DNA of 64,000 bases, from NCBI GenBank assembly GCA_032358165.1, contig JAALGY010000054.1, forward strand, positions 744,001 to 808,000. Direction: 5' to 3'. Every line of letters begins with the position of its first letter. Positions within the stretch are counted from its first letter, which is position 1. Position numbers and translations under genes: made by a program. Under the pieces are notes generated by a model. That model searched no databases and was not told where the DNA came from. It saw only the letters and a program-made list of their open reading frames with translations. Shown here piece by piece: positions 46,080 through 56,443 of the stretch. Source of the stretch: Diplosphaera chodatii (taxonomy: Eukaryota > Chlorophyta > Trebouxiophyceae > Prasiolales > Stichococcaceae).

Positions 46080-49000
46080 CTACCGATTGCTCTGCGGCTG
46101 CTTGCTCGGCGGCCGCCCTGGACGCCTCAGCTGCCCAGCACTGGGCTTCTGCCTCGCTGCGTGCTGCTTGCCAGCAGGGCGTGTGCTGCGCCCTCCAGCT
46201 GTGCTGTCCTGCAGCTGCTCGCACCGCTGCCGCAGCTGCTCTGCTGCCTGCTTATCGCCGGCAGCCGCCTCGAAGTCGGCCCAGGCCGCCAGCAGCGGCG
46301 CATGCGGCGGCTCGAGCGCCCCTGCAACGGACAGCACACCCTCAGCACATGACCCCGCAACCAGTGGCCGCTCACGCAAGCAAGTCGTCTGAACGTGTTG
46401 AGCACAGGCGGTGCACAGCATGTGCCGCCACTGCCGTGACGCATTAGCTGCACGCTCACCGCCACGCTTGAAGAGGCGGCGTGCCTCGTCATGGTGCCCC
46501 GCCGCCACCTCCATCACCGCCCACTCCAGCAGCAGTGGCGCATTCCTGCACGAAGTCCATCGTGTCCGTGGCATGCCCAGACACGCACGTACTTGTATCG
46601 TTGCCACGGATGCTGACTCTGCGTCGCTAGGCCAACTAAAGCCGCGAAGTCATCAACAGCAATAGAGCCCATCCTGGAGTCCCATCTACCTGGGGCAGGT
46701 CTCTACACCACGCTCAAAGATTTCCCGCGCGCCGCCAGCGCTGCGGCAGTGCTGGAACCGCATCTGACCCCACGCCAGGTACACATACGGGTTGCGGGGG
46801 CTAGTCTCCATCGCCCGCAGGAACAGCTGTTCCGCCTGCGGTTATGAGCGACACAGGAGATGGTACTACTTTTGATCAGCGTCACAGAGCAGGGTTGGCT
46901 CCAGCTCGTTGGTGCTTAAAATATATGGAACCTGTGTACGCACAGGCTGGCAACAACATGTAGGTTGTTTGCAGCTGATATGGAATTGCTTGTTGTGATT
47001 AGCAAAATAGCAAGGGGGCGACGGGGAGGCATCAGACCTGTGGGTAGTTGCCTCGCCGCCGCTCCAGCAGCGCAGCAGCAAGCCAGGTGCGCTCATCCCG
47101 GGGGTCCGCAGCATACGCCCTGGCAAACAAGTCTGATGCCTCCTGCAAGCTACCCGAACCACAATCTACGGGTACTGGGCAGCCCGGTGCACAGACCGGT
47201 TGCGCATGAAGTCAATAACTACCAGCAGCTTGGACAGCGCAAGCGCCAGGCAGCCCACCCACCTGCAGCCGGCCTTGCCGCTTCTCGAACAGCGCCCACT
47301 CACGCAGCAGCCGCCCGCTGGGTTGTCGCGCCTCCGCCGCCGCCTGGAACGTGGCCCGCGCCGCGTCTATCTGCCCACGGAAGGCCTCCAGCAGCGCGAG
47401 GCCCTCGGCGCAGAGCAGCGCACCCGCGCGCTCTGCAGTTGCAGGACCTGCTGCGATCAGCGGCGGAGCAGGCGCAGCCGTGGTGCTCTGTGCCCCTACA
47501 GGGAGACGAGCGAGCACCAAGCAGTTGAGTGACAGATCACCACTGCAGGCTGCGCCCTGCCGAAAGGCATCCGCTGCGCCTTCAAAGTCCCCCGCCTCCT
47601 GCAGCAGCTGGCCCCGCATGTGCCAGGCGTGGCCGTTGCAGGGGTCCCTGCCCAATATGCTGGCCAGCTCCGCCTCTGCTGCCTGCACAGTAGCGACACA
47701 AGGTTGTAAGGTTATTGCAGCAGAAGTGAGGGTCTGGTGCAACTGGTGCGCTGAGGACACCGTCTGAACGCGCTGCCATCGGCAGATGCGCTGCATTCAA
47801 TCGGCACTTGCGGGCAATTTTGCACAGTGTGCACACCTCTGTTTGGCGCAGCTGCCGGTGGTGCTGCGCGACGCTCATGGCGATGCGTACGTTGTCGGGC
47901 TGCACCTCCCTGGCTGTGCTGTGCAGCCTGCATGTGCATGTTGCCGCGCATCAGCAGCTTGATAGCCGGCACTGCATCACGACCTGCCCTGATGGCAGCA
48001 TCAGCTACTAAGCGTGCTGCAGCCACGACCGGTGTGGTGAAGCGTGAACATGTTCATCCACTGCTTCTGCACTTTGTCAGGGAGCTCACGCCAGGGCGCG
48101 GTCGTGGTTGCCGCTGCGGGCCTCGAGCGCAGCAAGGCCCAGCAGGCTCGGCAGGTGCTGGGCGTCGGCCCCCAGCGCCTCCCGCCACAGCCGCCGTGCC
48201 GCCGTCACCCGCTGCCGCTGCGCCTGCGCAAATTGCATTCAACTAGTGATGAGCGGCGATTGTGCATCAACAGCTGTGCTGCTGGCGCCACAGTTCCGCA
48301 CAGTTCCAACCTGCCTGTTGCTACTTCACATGACTGCTTGCAACTGTCACATGTGCCAGGAAGGGGATCTGGATGCCATCACTTCGCAGAGCAGGCTGTC
48401 ATGCTTGTACTGCAGCACACCTCCATGCGCGCCCAGGCAGACAGCAGCGGCGGGTGGGCGGGCGCCTTGGCGGCGCCCTCCTCGAAGATGCGGCGGGCGG
48501 CCGCCGTGTCGCCCAGCCGCGCCTCCATCACACCCCACGCCTGTATCAAGACTGAATGCTGGAGTGACTCTGGCATCTTCACACACCAATGTGCGCACAA
48601 GCCCTGCACCCGCAGCCTGGGACCACACCCATGATCCTTGCTGCTGGACTGCCGTTGTTAGCAAGGAGCCTGTTGGACGCCCGCTGGGGCATGCACCTGC
48701 CAGGAGAAGGCATGTGCCGGGTGTGACGCCGTGGCGCATTTGAAGAGGCGGCGCGCCTCTGCCACATCGCCCGTCTTCGACTCCAGGTGCCCAAGACACT
48801 GTCCCACCAACAGTTGAATGTGTGAGTCTTACGGGGTGCAAACATATTCAGGTCAACCAACCACGCATGCTAGCAGCTGCACATGGTAGCAGAGAACTGG
48901 GCGATCCTGCACCTAGAAATTGTTCCATCAACGTGACTGTTCTGGGGTGTGATGAGCTGTACCTGCAGAGCTGCTGCGCAGTTGCCATCAAGGTTGAGCG

Positions 49001-49970
49001 CCTTCCTATACACTCGCATTGCCTCAAATGTATTGCCCTGGCGCTCCTCAAATTTGCCCTGCACCAGCAGATGCAAAGTTAATGCAGGAATGACAGTAGC
49101 TTGTGAGAATCGGGAATTGGGAAGGTCCATGACACACATGTCTTGCAGGCAACAGTAGGTGTGGACTTGATGACGCAGTTTGTCCTTGAAGTGTATTGAC
49201 TGCTCACCCAGCTGACAAAGTGAGGGGCTTGAGCGGACGGCAGGTTTGCAGCGCGCTCATGCAGCTCCCGTGCAGCAGGGACGCTGCCGTCGCGCGCCTC
49301 AATGTCTGCTAGCAACTGCACGACGACACGAGCGTTCTCGTCTCATATGGAGCGGCACATTTTGCCACACTTAAACGTCAGGGACCGGCAACGCCGCCCA
49401 TGGAGCCATCGTGCTCTAGCCAAATGGTCAGCACGTTGTCAGCAAGCTGCGCACCTGCAAGTAGCCGGGCTCGTCTGGCTGCAATCCGATTGCTTCGGAT
49501 GCCATCCGCCGCGCTGCATCAAGATGACCCTGCTGTACCAGCAGGCGCGCCGCTGCTGCATGGTAATGCGCATTGTCTGGGAACTCCCGCCGCAGGGACC
49601 CCAGCATCGACAGGGAAGCTGCGGTATTGCCAGACTTGGCAAGGCCGCTGGCCACGCGCTGAAGAGCCTTCTGCAAGTCCTCGTCACAATCATGAGGTGC
49701 GCTGCATTCTGCTGCATCTGGCGCCGGCAGTGCTGCTGTCTGCATGGTGCTGGTACACACCAGCTGCTGACCTGTCCGTTTCGACCAGTGAAGGCCTTCG
49801 CGTCGTTTGCGCAGTGTCCGAGATGCTGAAGCCGCATTTGCAAACTCCGTTGCCGCAAATGCAAGAAGCCACCCGCATGGCCTATGGTCATGCTCTCGCC
49901 TGACAGCACGGCATCCGACGAGGCCTTTCGGATCTACCAACGGTCGCTGGGCAAGCTGAGATGCATGCAT
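46080..49970 (-). CDS. TPR/HAT-repeat protein, possible organelle RNA-stability factor (Mbb1/HCF107-like)
   Basis: Twelve exons: 49455-49970, 49208-49315, 48963-49058, 48697-48798, 48421-48540, 48090-48223, 47837-47909, 47263-47682, 47038-47142, 46690-46835, 46460-46545, 46080-46321; about 715 residues. The N-terminus is rich in Arg, Ala and His with few acids, consistent with organelle targeting. From about residue 100 on there are at least eleven 34-residue helical repeats with TPR/HAT spacing, such as HYHAAAARLLVQQGHLDAAR, AWGVMEARLGDTAAARRIFE, TWLAAALLERRRGNYPQAEQ and LLEWAVMEVAAGHHDEARRL. The Trp in helix A and 'AR-x-[IL]-F' in helix B are typical of HAT-type repeats of Mbb1/HCF107, which bind psbB/psbH transcripts. 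That identity is only a suggestion. The C-terminus is basic, rich in Gln, Pro and Arg. The stop lies only 140 bases from the bL31 stop. Confidence 0.75.
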
Positions 49971-50504
49971 GCCGGTTGAGTGCGTGTGGACGGTCAAGTG
50001 GTAAGAAATCACATGACGAGTCACAGACCTCAATATGCACAGCGTCTGACTCTGTGATAGTGGCTCATTGCACCGTAGCGTTGTTTAATAATTAGAAGAC
50101 CTGACAAAGACGTAAGCACATAAATGCCAGAAAAGTATGTGTACACGGCGCCATGCAACATCATATTCTGCACCCTGGGCATCCCTGCTGCACACTCTTG
50201 TCATATTTGCCAGTTGGGGCTCTACCCGGATAGAGAGGCGTTTGCAGAGGTCTTGTGATCACCAGCAGTGCATACTGCAGGAGACAAACATCCTGCGGCG
50301 CTGATCTAAGAAACATCCGGTCATGCGCCCCCAGCGAGCATGTCAATGCTCATAGAATGAAAGGCCTGCACACGCCCACCATCGCAGTCAGCAGACGACC
50401 AGCATGCCAGAGCTTGCGGGGCGTTCTCTAGGGCAGATGCGTGCACACTTGCAGTTCAACGTCACGGTTGTGAACGCCCGCAATGAAAGCAACTAAGCGC
50501 CACC
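49971..50504. other. Intergenic region, no gene seen
   Basis: Between the TPR gene start and the hexokinase stop, both on the minus strand. It is more AT-rich than its surroundings around 50030-50130. It should hold the TPR gene promoter and hexokinase 3' UTR. Confidence 0.55.
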
Positions 50505-53466
50505 CTAGTGCTGACCTGACATGTAGTTTTTAGCCGCGGCTGCAACGAGTGCGGCGCCCAGTGTGCCGCTCAGCACAGGCGCCGGCTCGATGGAGATGGA
50601 CGCCTTCCCCATCAGCTCCTCGGCTGCAGTCTGCACCTCTGCGCGGTACGCTGTGTACCTGCCAGCAGCGCGCAACCATGGTCAGGAACGGGGTCGACAT
50701 GACGATGAACACGCAATGACCGTCTGCAGCCACATGATGCAAGCGCGTGCTGTCGAGACGTACTGGGGACTGACGGACCTGCCACAAAACCCAAAAGTTT
50801 GACGCCGCTGCAAATGGCAACAACTGGACTCCAGCTCCAACTCGGTGCACCCGTGAAGCAAGGAGCCAGAGGTGCTCACTTGCGCAGCACAGCGCCCTCC
50901 ACGGCGACGACGTTGCGCGGGGCGTCGGGGCCGCTGCGGTCGTCGCGGCCCAGGTGGCGCAGCATCCCCGCGATCGCCGCCGCTGTGAGGCGCGCCCCCC
51001 GCACCGCCACCAGCTGGCACACCTCCTGCACCTGTTGCAGCGTCAACAGCCATTTGTGCACCGCATGTGGGCGGCAAGCGCGGTGAGCTCTGCTGCCATC
51101 AGCTGTATTGATGATGCATCGTATCTGCACCATTAGCACGCAATGCCCGACGTCAGCGGGACCAAGGTCAGCCTCAGTCCCGAAAGAGTGCATTGGGGTA
51201 GGACATGCTCCGCGGCAGGCCCCACCTGCAGCCGCACATCCAGCGGCGCCTGCTCAGCGCTGATCTGGAACTGCTCCTGCAGGATGGCTGCCACATCCTG
51301 GCGGTCGTCTGATGTGTCCTCATGTATGAGCTCCATCTGCAGGGCAGAAGCACATTAGGGTTACACTTCAGGAACACTTTGCAGTGCTGCACAACCAGAC
51401 TCGACCTTCATGAAGTTTGTAGGATGTCAAATTTACGTTGCGTATGCCATGGTTCGTCTCGCCCAGTCTAACAGCAGTACCTGGGGAGTGGACAGCGTGC
51501 ACTCCTGCTGCAGCAGCTCCGGCACAACGCCGCCAAAGAGGTCAACCTCTCGAGCCAGCCTGCACGTTTGGGCGGGGATCACGACATGCAATGATGAACT
51601 TGATCAGATCAATCGGGTGGGCAGGGAGCAGGAGGTTTTCAACACTGTGCAGGCTACAGTGCAGTCTCGCCTCAGGATGATGAGGCGTGCCAGGTTGCCC
51701 ATGTACAGGCCGGCCGTCATCTTCTCGAAGTGGTGGCTGCCCGGGTACCGGCTGTCTGCATCCAGCTCCCTGTCCTCTTGCAGCCATGGGAGGCAGTCTG
51801 AGGTGTAGTCTGCCCACTCCTGTCCGCAGCAGTGTCAGCAGATTCACACTCCAACATCAAACAGCGTTGGTACACAGCAACAACAGATGTCAGTGAGCAG
51901 ATGCCATGTTTGTGGCAGGAGTGGGTCCGGGTATCTCACCGTGTTGACGACCATGTCAGAGGTGCGTGGCAGGAACTGCTGCTGGTATTTCGGTATGTTG
52001 CTGAGTTGCTCCAGGTAGCAACAGTTGGTGCCTGGATATGGAGTGTATGAATGCTGTGGCATGTCAATCTGGAGAACACATGGATCTATCAGCAATCGTG
52101 CGAGAGCGAACAGGTCTCTAGCCATGCATCCAGACCTGTGCCGACGATGATGGAGATGCATGTGTCGGTGTTGTGCCGCGCATCCCCATATTGCGCTGAT
52201 GCAAGGGTGCCAGTCGTATCGTTGACAAGCGCTGTGATCTCAACTGAGAAGTGCTGCACACGATATGACAAAAGTCAGCACAGCCTCCACATCATTGCGC
52301 CAGCATGTGCAGCAGTGAGGCTCACATGACCTGGTGCGCGGGGTGCTGAGTCATGATACATAGCATGCCCACCTTTCTATGGAAAGCATCCCGCAGCAGC
52401 TGCATGACGTCCTCTCCCTCTGCCCCTGGGTTGGTAAAACCCTTGACCCACTTTATGAGCGTGCCATGGTCAATGGCTGTCTGCCGTGTGGGGAAGGAGA
52501 AGCAGAAGCCCAGAATCATCTTCCGCCTGCCAGGCCTGAACCTGCAAACCAAGAAGGCACTGCTTGAACCTGTTCCACTGTATACGCTGTTCGAGTATGC
52601 TGCACAGCAGCACCAGCACCAAGCAGGGCGTGAAAGCTGCATCGTTTAAACCTTACCAGTGCACTTTCTCAGCAAAGGCTAGCAGCTTGTCGACAATGTA
52701 GTCGAAAAGCTCCTCTGCAAAGAAATGAACCAGCGATCAGCTCAACTCGCCAACGGCTCAGCTCACCATCATAAACGCTAAGATGCGAAGGAAGTGAAGG
52801 GTTTTCAACAGCACATCCCTCACCTTGCGGGCAATGCCGGTATTCGTCTGGAATGGGATTCTCTTCATACTCCACCACATCCTGCAACCGCATGGCTATT
52901 TTGCTTACAGAAAGCTGAAGAATGTCTGACGCTACTGTTTACGCTGCTCTCTCCACTGCCTACCACCTCGTGCACTGCAGGTGTTCGGCATACTCACCAC
53001 CTCCGCCTTGTCACGGGGGAGCTTCACGTAGGCGCAGCGCAGGTTGGTGCCCCCCAGGTCGATGCTGAAGAATTTGCCATGCTCGTGGCCGTCGGGCAGG
53101 ATGTCCACCAGCGTGGGGATCATGGGCAGTGTGCTGCCACCGTCCTCCGCAAGGCCAGCCCGCATCTGCGGAGGGGGCCACACTTGTGACGAAGCGCCGT
53201 TCCAGTGCTGACCTCCGTCCGAACTATACACCGCAACAGCATCCTCAATACATCACACTGAACAATCTCAGCGTGCCGCAATACCTGGTCCACAAAGTCG
53301 TCACGGACACGCTCCATGTCCGGCTTCTGCATCGCCATGCGGTCCCGGTACTGCAGTGGACCAGGCGGCATGATCAGCGGTGTTCAAGGAGGTCCGCCTG
53401 CACGTCTTGGTACTGGCAATCAACAGGCAGGCACACCTTCTGCAGCATCTCCTTGCTGGAGGACAT
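50505..53466 (-). CDS. Hexokinase
   Basis: Thirteen exons: 53437-53466, 53285-53350, 52998-53165, 52824-52881, 52657-52714, 52373-52541, 52136-52253, 51940-52031, 51671-51819, 51481-51559, 51226-51336, 50880-51025, 50505-50658; 465 residues, the normal single-unit length. It phosphorylates hexoses with ATP. Landmarks are FFSIDLGGTNLRCAYVKLP (phosphate-1), LGFCFSFPTRQTAIDHGT and LIKWVKGF (sugar binding), ITALVNDTTGTLASAQYGD (catalytic Asp), IIVGTGTNCCYLEQ, and a small-domain end GTLGAALVAAAAKNY. The nucleotide side is unusual: where plant enzymes have V-D-G-G/S this has VAVEGAVLRKYTAYR, and the usual DGSG before 'xGAAL' reads LSGT. No targeting peptide or anchor is visible. The intron after exon 9 appears to be GC-AG. 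Confidence 0.9.
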
Positions 53467-54013
53467 CGTGGCTGGTTGACGGACCTCCAGTGAGGCCCGA
53501 ACTGTGCTAGACTGTGAGTTACGCAGCCCTCTGGCTCTGTGCTGGACTTGCTGGCTGCCTGCTAACCTAAAGGAAGGGATAAGGGGGGGATTTTGGAGCA
53601 GCATCAGTGGCTGCACCTCCCCTTCTCACACTTGAGTCCACGATGCAACTCAGTCCAAAGGAAACACTGTGTGGACCGGACGCAGGAGCAGCAGGCAAGG
53701 CAAGCATCGAGCACAGTCAGCACCTAGACTTGACGGTAGCTGCACAGGCAATGGCAGTGACCGTGGGCGGTTGCTCACTGCCAGTGATCGAAACACTGGA
53801 CCACGATGGCTTCAGGGTGGGTTCCCATGCAGGCCATGCACACTTGCACAGGCAGGGCCTTCCATATATATCGGACTGCGTTGCAAGTAGATTGTACAAC
53901 CGATGACTGTACCTGCTCCCGGCCCTATTCAGAGTGCTACTGTGCTCAGACGTGCATCTGACACGAGCCGATGTTCAACTGGATGGTGTTGTGTTTGTCA
54001 AATTCCGCCGCTG
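53467..54013. other. Intergenic region, no gene seen
   Basis: Between the hexokinase start and the mS35 stop (both minus strand). Short plus-strand open frames have no domain. Confidence 0.55.
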
Positions 54014-55786
54014 TCATTCAGCGCCGGCATGGGCCGCTCGCCGCTGCTCTGCCTGCTGCCCATCCGCCGCTGCATTGTCCGACGGGTGCACCCGCTCGCC
54101 CTCTGCTATCAGCGCGTACAGCGTGTCCATAATGTGGATGCGGTTCTCCTCCCGCTCGGGGTATCTCTCGCTCGTCAGCGTCAGCTCGCCAGTCTTGGGG
54201 TTGTACCTATAGATGGCCATGTTGCATGGCGCTGCTGAGGGTCATGAGACGGTCACTAGGCTGCTGCAAGGGACGTTCTGCCGTGTCATCTGTACTCGCA
54301 CCTGCTGCCGCACACCACCGCTATGTGCTGCAGGGCGGCATCAGTGAGACCCGTCTCCTCCTGCAGCTCCCGCAGATACACCTGCAGAGGCGCACGGCCA
54401 GGCTGTGACATGCGGTGGTGAGGCGACCTGCGCTACGCACGCTGACGCCCAGCACACGCAGCAGTGCACCATGATGCTAGCGCCACAGGGTTCAGGCCCC
54501 TACGACATGACCCAGGAGTACCTTGCACACGGCCTTCCGATTGACGGCCACGTTGGACTCCCCCGAGGTGTCCAGCCGCATGCGCACCGTCCACCGCAGG
54601 ATGGGCCTTTGCCCCGCGTGCAGCGGGTTGGGAGTGTCGTCCAGCATCCCAACCTGGTATGTGCACAGCGTGCACCACGTGGTCATGTCAGTGCACACTT
54701 CCATTGCAGCTCTGAGCATCCGCAGCCTCACTGCAGCACCAAGCAGGCGCTCGGTGGGGGCAAGCTGCAGGGACATGACAGCAAGTCTTGTGCGACCTTG
54801 AGCTTTGTCGCTGGTGGCCGCATCTCCAGGCATGACTGGGCTCCTCAGGCCTGCTGCAACGAATACAGCCTGTCTGCAACTCAAAGTCTGGAAAGCCTAC
54901 TCACATCGCCAAGCACCTCGTCCATGTGCTCCTTGCCGTATCGGATCAGGTCCTCCAGGACGTCAGAGCGCGGCATGTAGATGCCCGGCGCTGCGTCCCG
55001 CAGGTTGTACAGGCTGACCTCATCTGGCACCTTGACCGAGATGTCTTCCAGCTGTGCATGAACGCCAGGGCGTCAGCAGAGTCAGCTGAGTTCACCCTGT
55101 GCCTAAGGAGCACACCGGGCCAGCAAGTGCAATGCTGCAGGAGAGTTCACTCATGATTGCATCAGAGGGACAGCACCTCGCGCTGCAAGTCTCCATCGTC
55201 GATGTAGCTGCCTTTCTCTGCTCGCGTGGGCTTCCGCCCCCGCCGGTCCGGCACGCCGCCCCTGAACTTCAGTGCCTGTGGTATTGCAGCATTAGGTACG
55301 GTTTCCCACCCCCTGCCAGACCAGAAAATGGAGTTGTGCACACCCATAGCACCCGCTTACCCGGTCGAGCCCCCGATCCGTGAGTTCGTAGTCGTCCATG
55401 TTGATCTCCACCGCCTCTGAGTCCGAGGCATCTACGGGCACATCAGCCTCGCCGCCCTCTGCCGCCGCTGCCAAGTTGCCAGGCTCTGGTGATTCTGCAT
55501 CCCCTGCAGGACACCGCGCTACTCGTCGTGACAACCTGCTACTACCCTCTGATTTGATCAAGCGCTAAGACGCCGCAAGTCATCTCGGTTTGCCGCATGT
55601 GCCGCAGCAGTGATGCTCACCCGGCGGTGCCGCCGCGCCGGTGGATGACCAACGCGGCATGCTGGCTGCACACGACGCCAAGCACGGGAGCTGCTGCTGG
55701 CCTGTCGTCGATGCTGCTGGCCCATGTGCATGCTCGACAGCTCTGCACACGCGTGCCAGCAGGTGCCGGCTTGCCAGCCGCTGCAT
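54014..55786 (-). CDS. Mitochondrial small-subunit ribosomal protein mS35 (S24/S35 family)
   Basis: Seven exons: 55621-55786, 55361-55503, 55177-55275, 54905-55051, 54522-54653, 54302-54381, 54014-54206; 319 residues. The start MQRLASRHLLARVCRAVEHA is Arg-rich and amphipathic, as in a mitochondrial presequence. An acidic linker follows. The core reads RWTVRMRLDTSGESNVAVNR, KAVCKVYLRELQEETGLTD, RYNPKTGELTLTSERYPERE and ENRIHIMDTLYALIAEG. The last part matches the 'LTSE-R-[FY]-P-x-R-E-E-N-R' signature of the plant mitochondrial S24/S35 proteins, a mitoribosome-specific small-subunit protein. The C-terminal tail is Ala/Gln/Arg-rich. The gene is divergent from a mitochondrial carrier gene, 660 bases away. 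Confidence 0.83.
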
Positions 55787-56443
55787 GCTGATCCTGCAGT
55801 GCCGTCGGTAAGCGCTGCAAATGCGCTGTGATGCGTCAGCTACCTCGCCGCACTCAATACGGGATTCACATACTGGATTGTGCCGCTCACAGCCACAAGT
55901 GAAATGACCAAAGCAGTGCAAGCAGTGCCTGATGTTGCCTTGCAGTACTGGCCGGTTGGCAGCTGTGCTTGTGCCCGGCGCAGAATGCTTTTAGCGACGA
56001 GTATGGGTGCAGACTTCGTTTTGCAGAGGAGCTTCATGCGAAGTGCTGGGCGCTGCGCGGCGGGCTCCAGCTGGTGCAAAGCCCTACTCACGGCCATGTG
56101 CCAGCGCTCCACTGGCTGCGTCACCACCGAGCGATAGGGAAGCTCCATGCGATGCGGCTGTCAGCACCACCTAAGTTGGTCTAGGAACGTTTTGGAGAGC
56201 CAGCACTGATAGCTAGCCTACAGCAAACTGCCAAGTGGGCCCCTTCGCCAGGATCGCATGCACACTTTGGGACTGCTCCCACGAGAATGAGAAGTAGCTC
56301 CGGCATCGCCCGTCATCCGGCGTGCCGAGCGATCAGCGACTGCTTAAAAACCTGTGAAGATACACACTGAACAACCCACAGGCAGAACCCTGTGCTGTCT
56401 TGATAGCAAGCAGCCTAGCGTGTGGCTTCGTGTGTGCGGCGCC
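55787..56443. promoter_or_regulatory. Divergent promoter region, mS35 / mitochondrial carrier
   Basis: About 660 bases between divergent starts of two mitochondrial-protein genes. An open frame at 55880-56137 on the plus strand has no domain. A shared promoter is inferred from arrangement. Confidence 0.4.
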
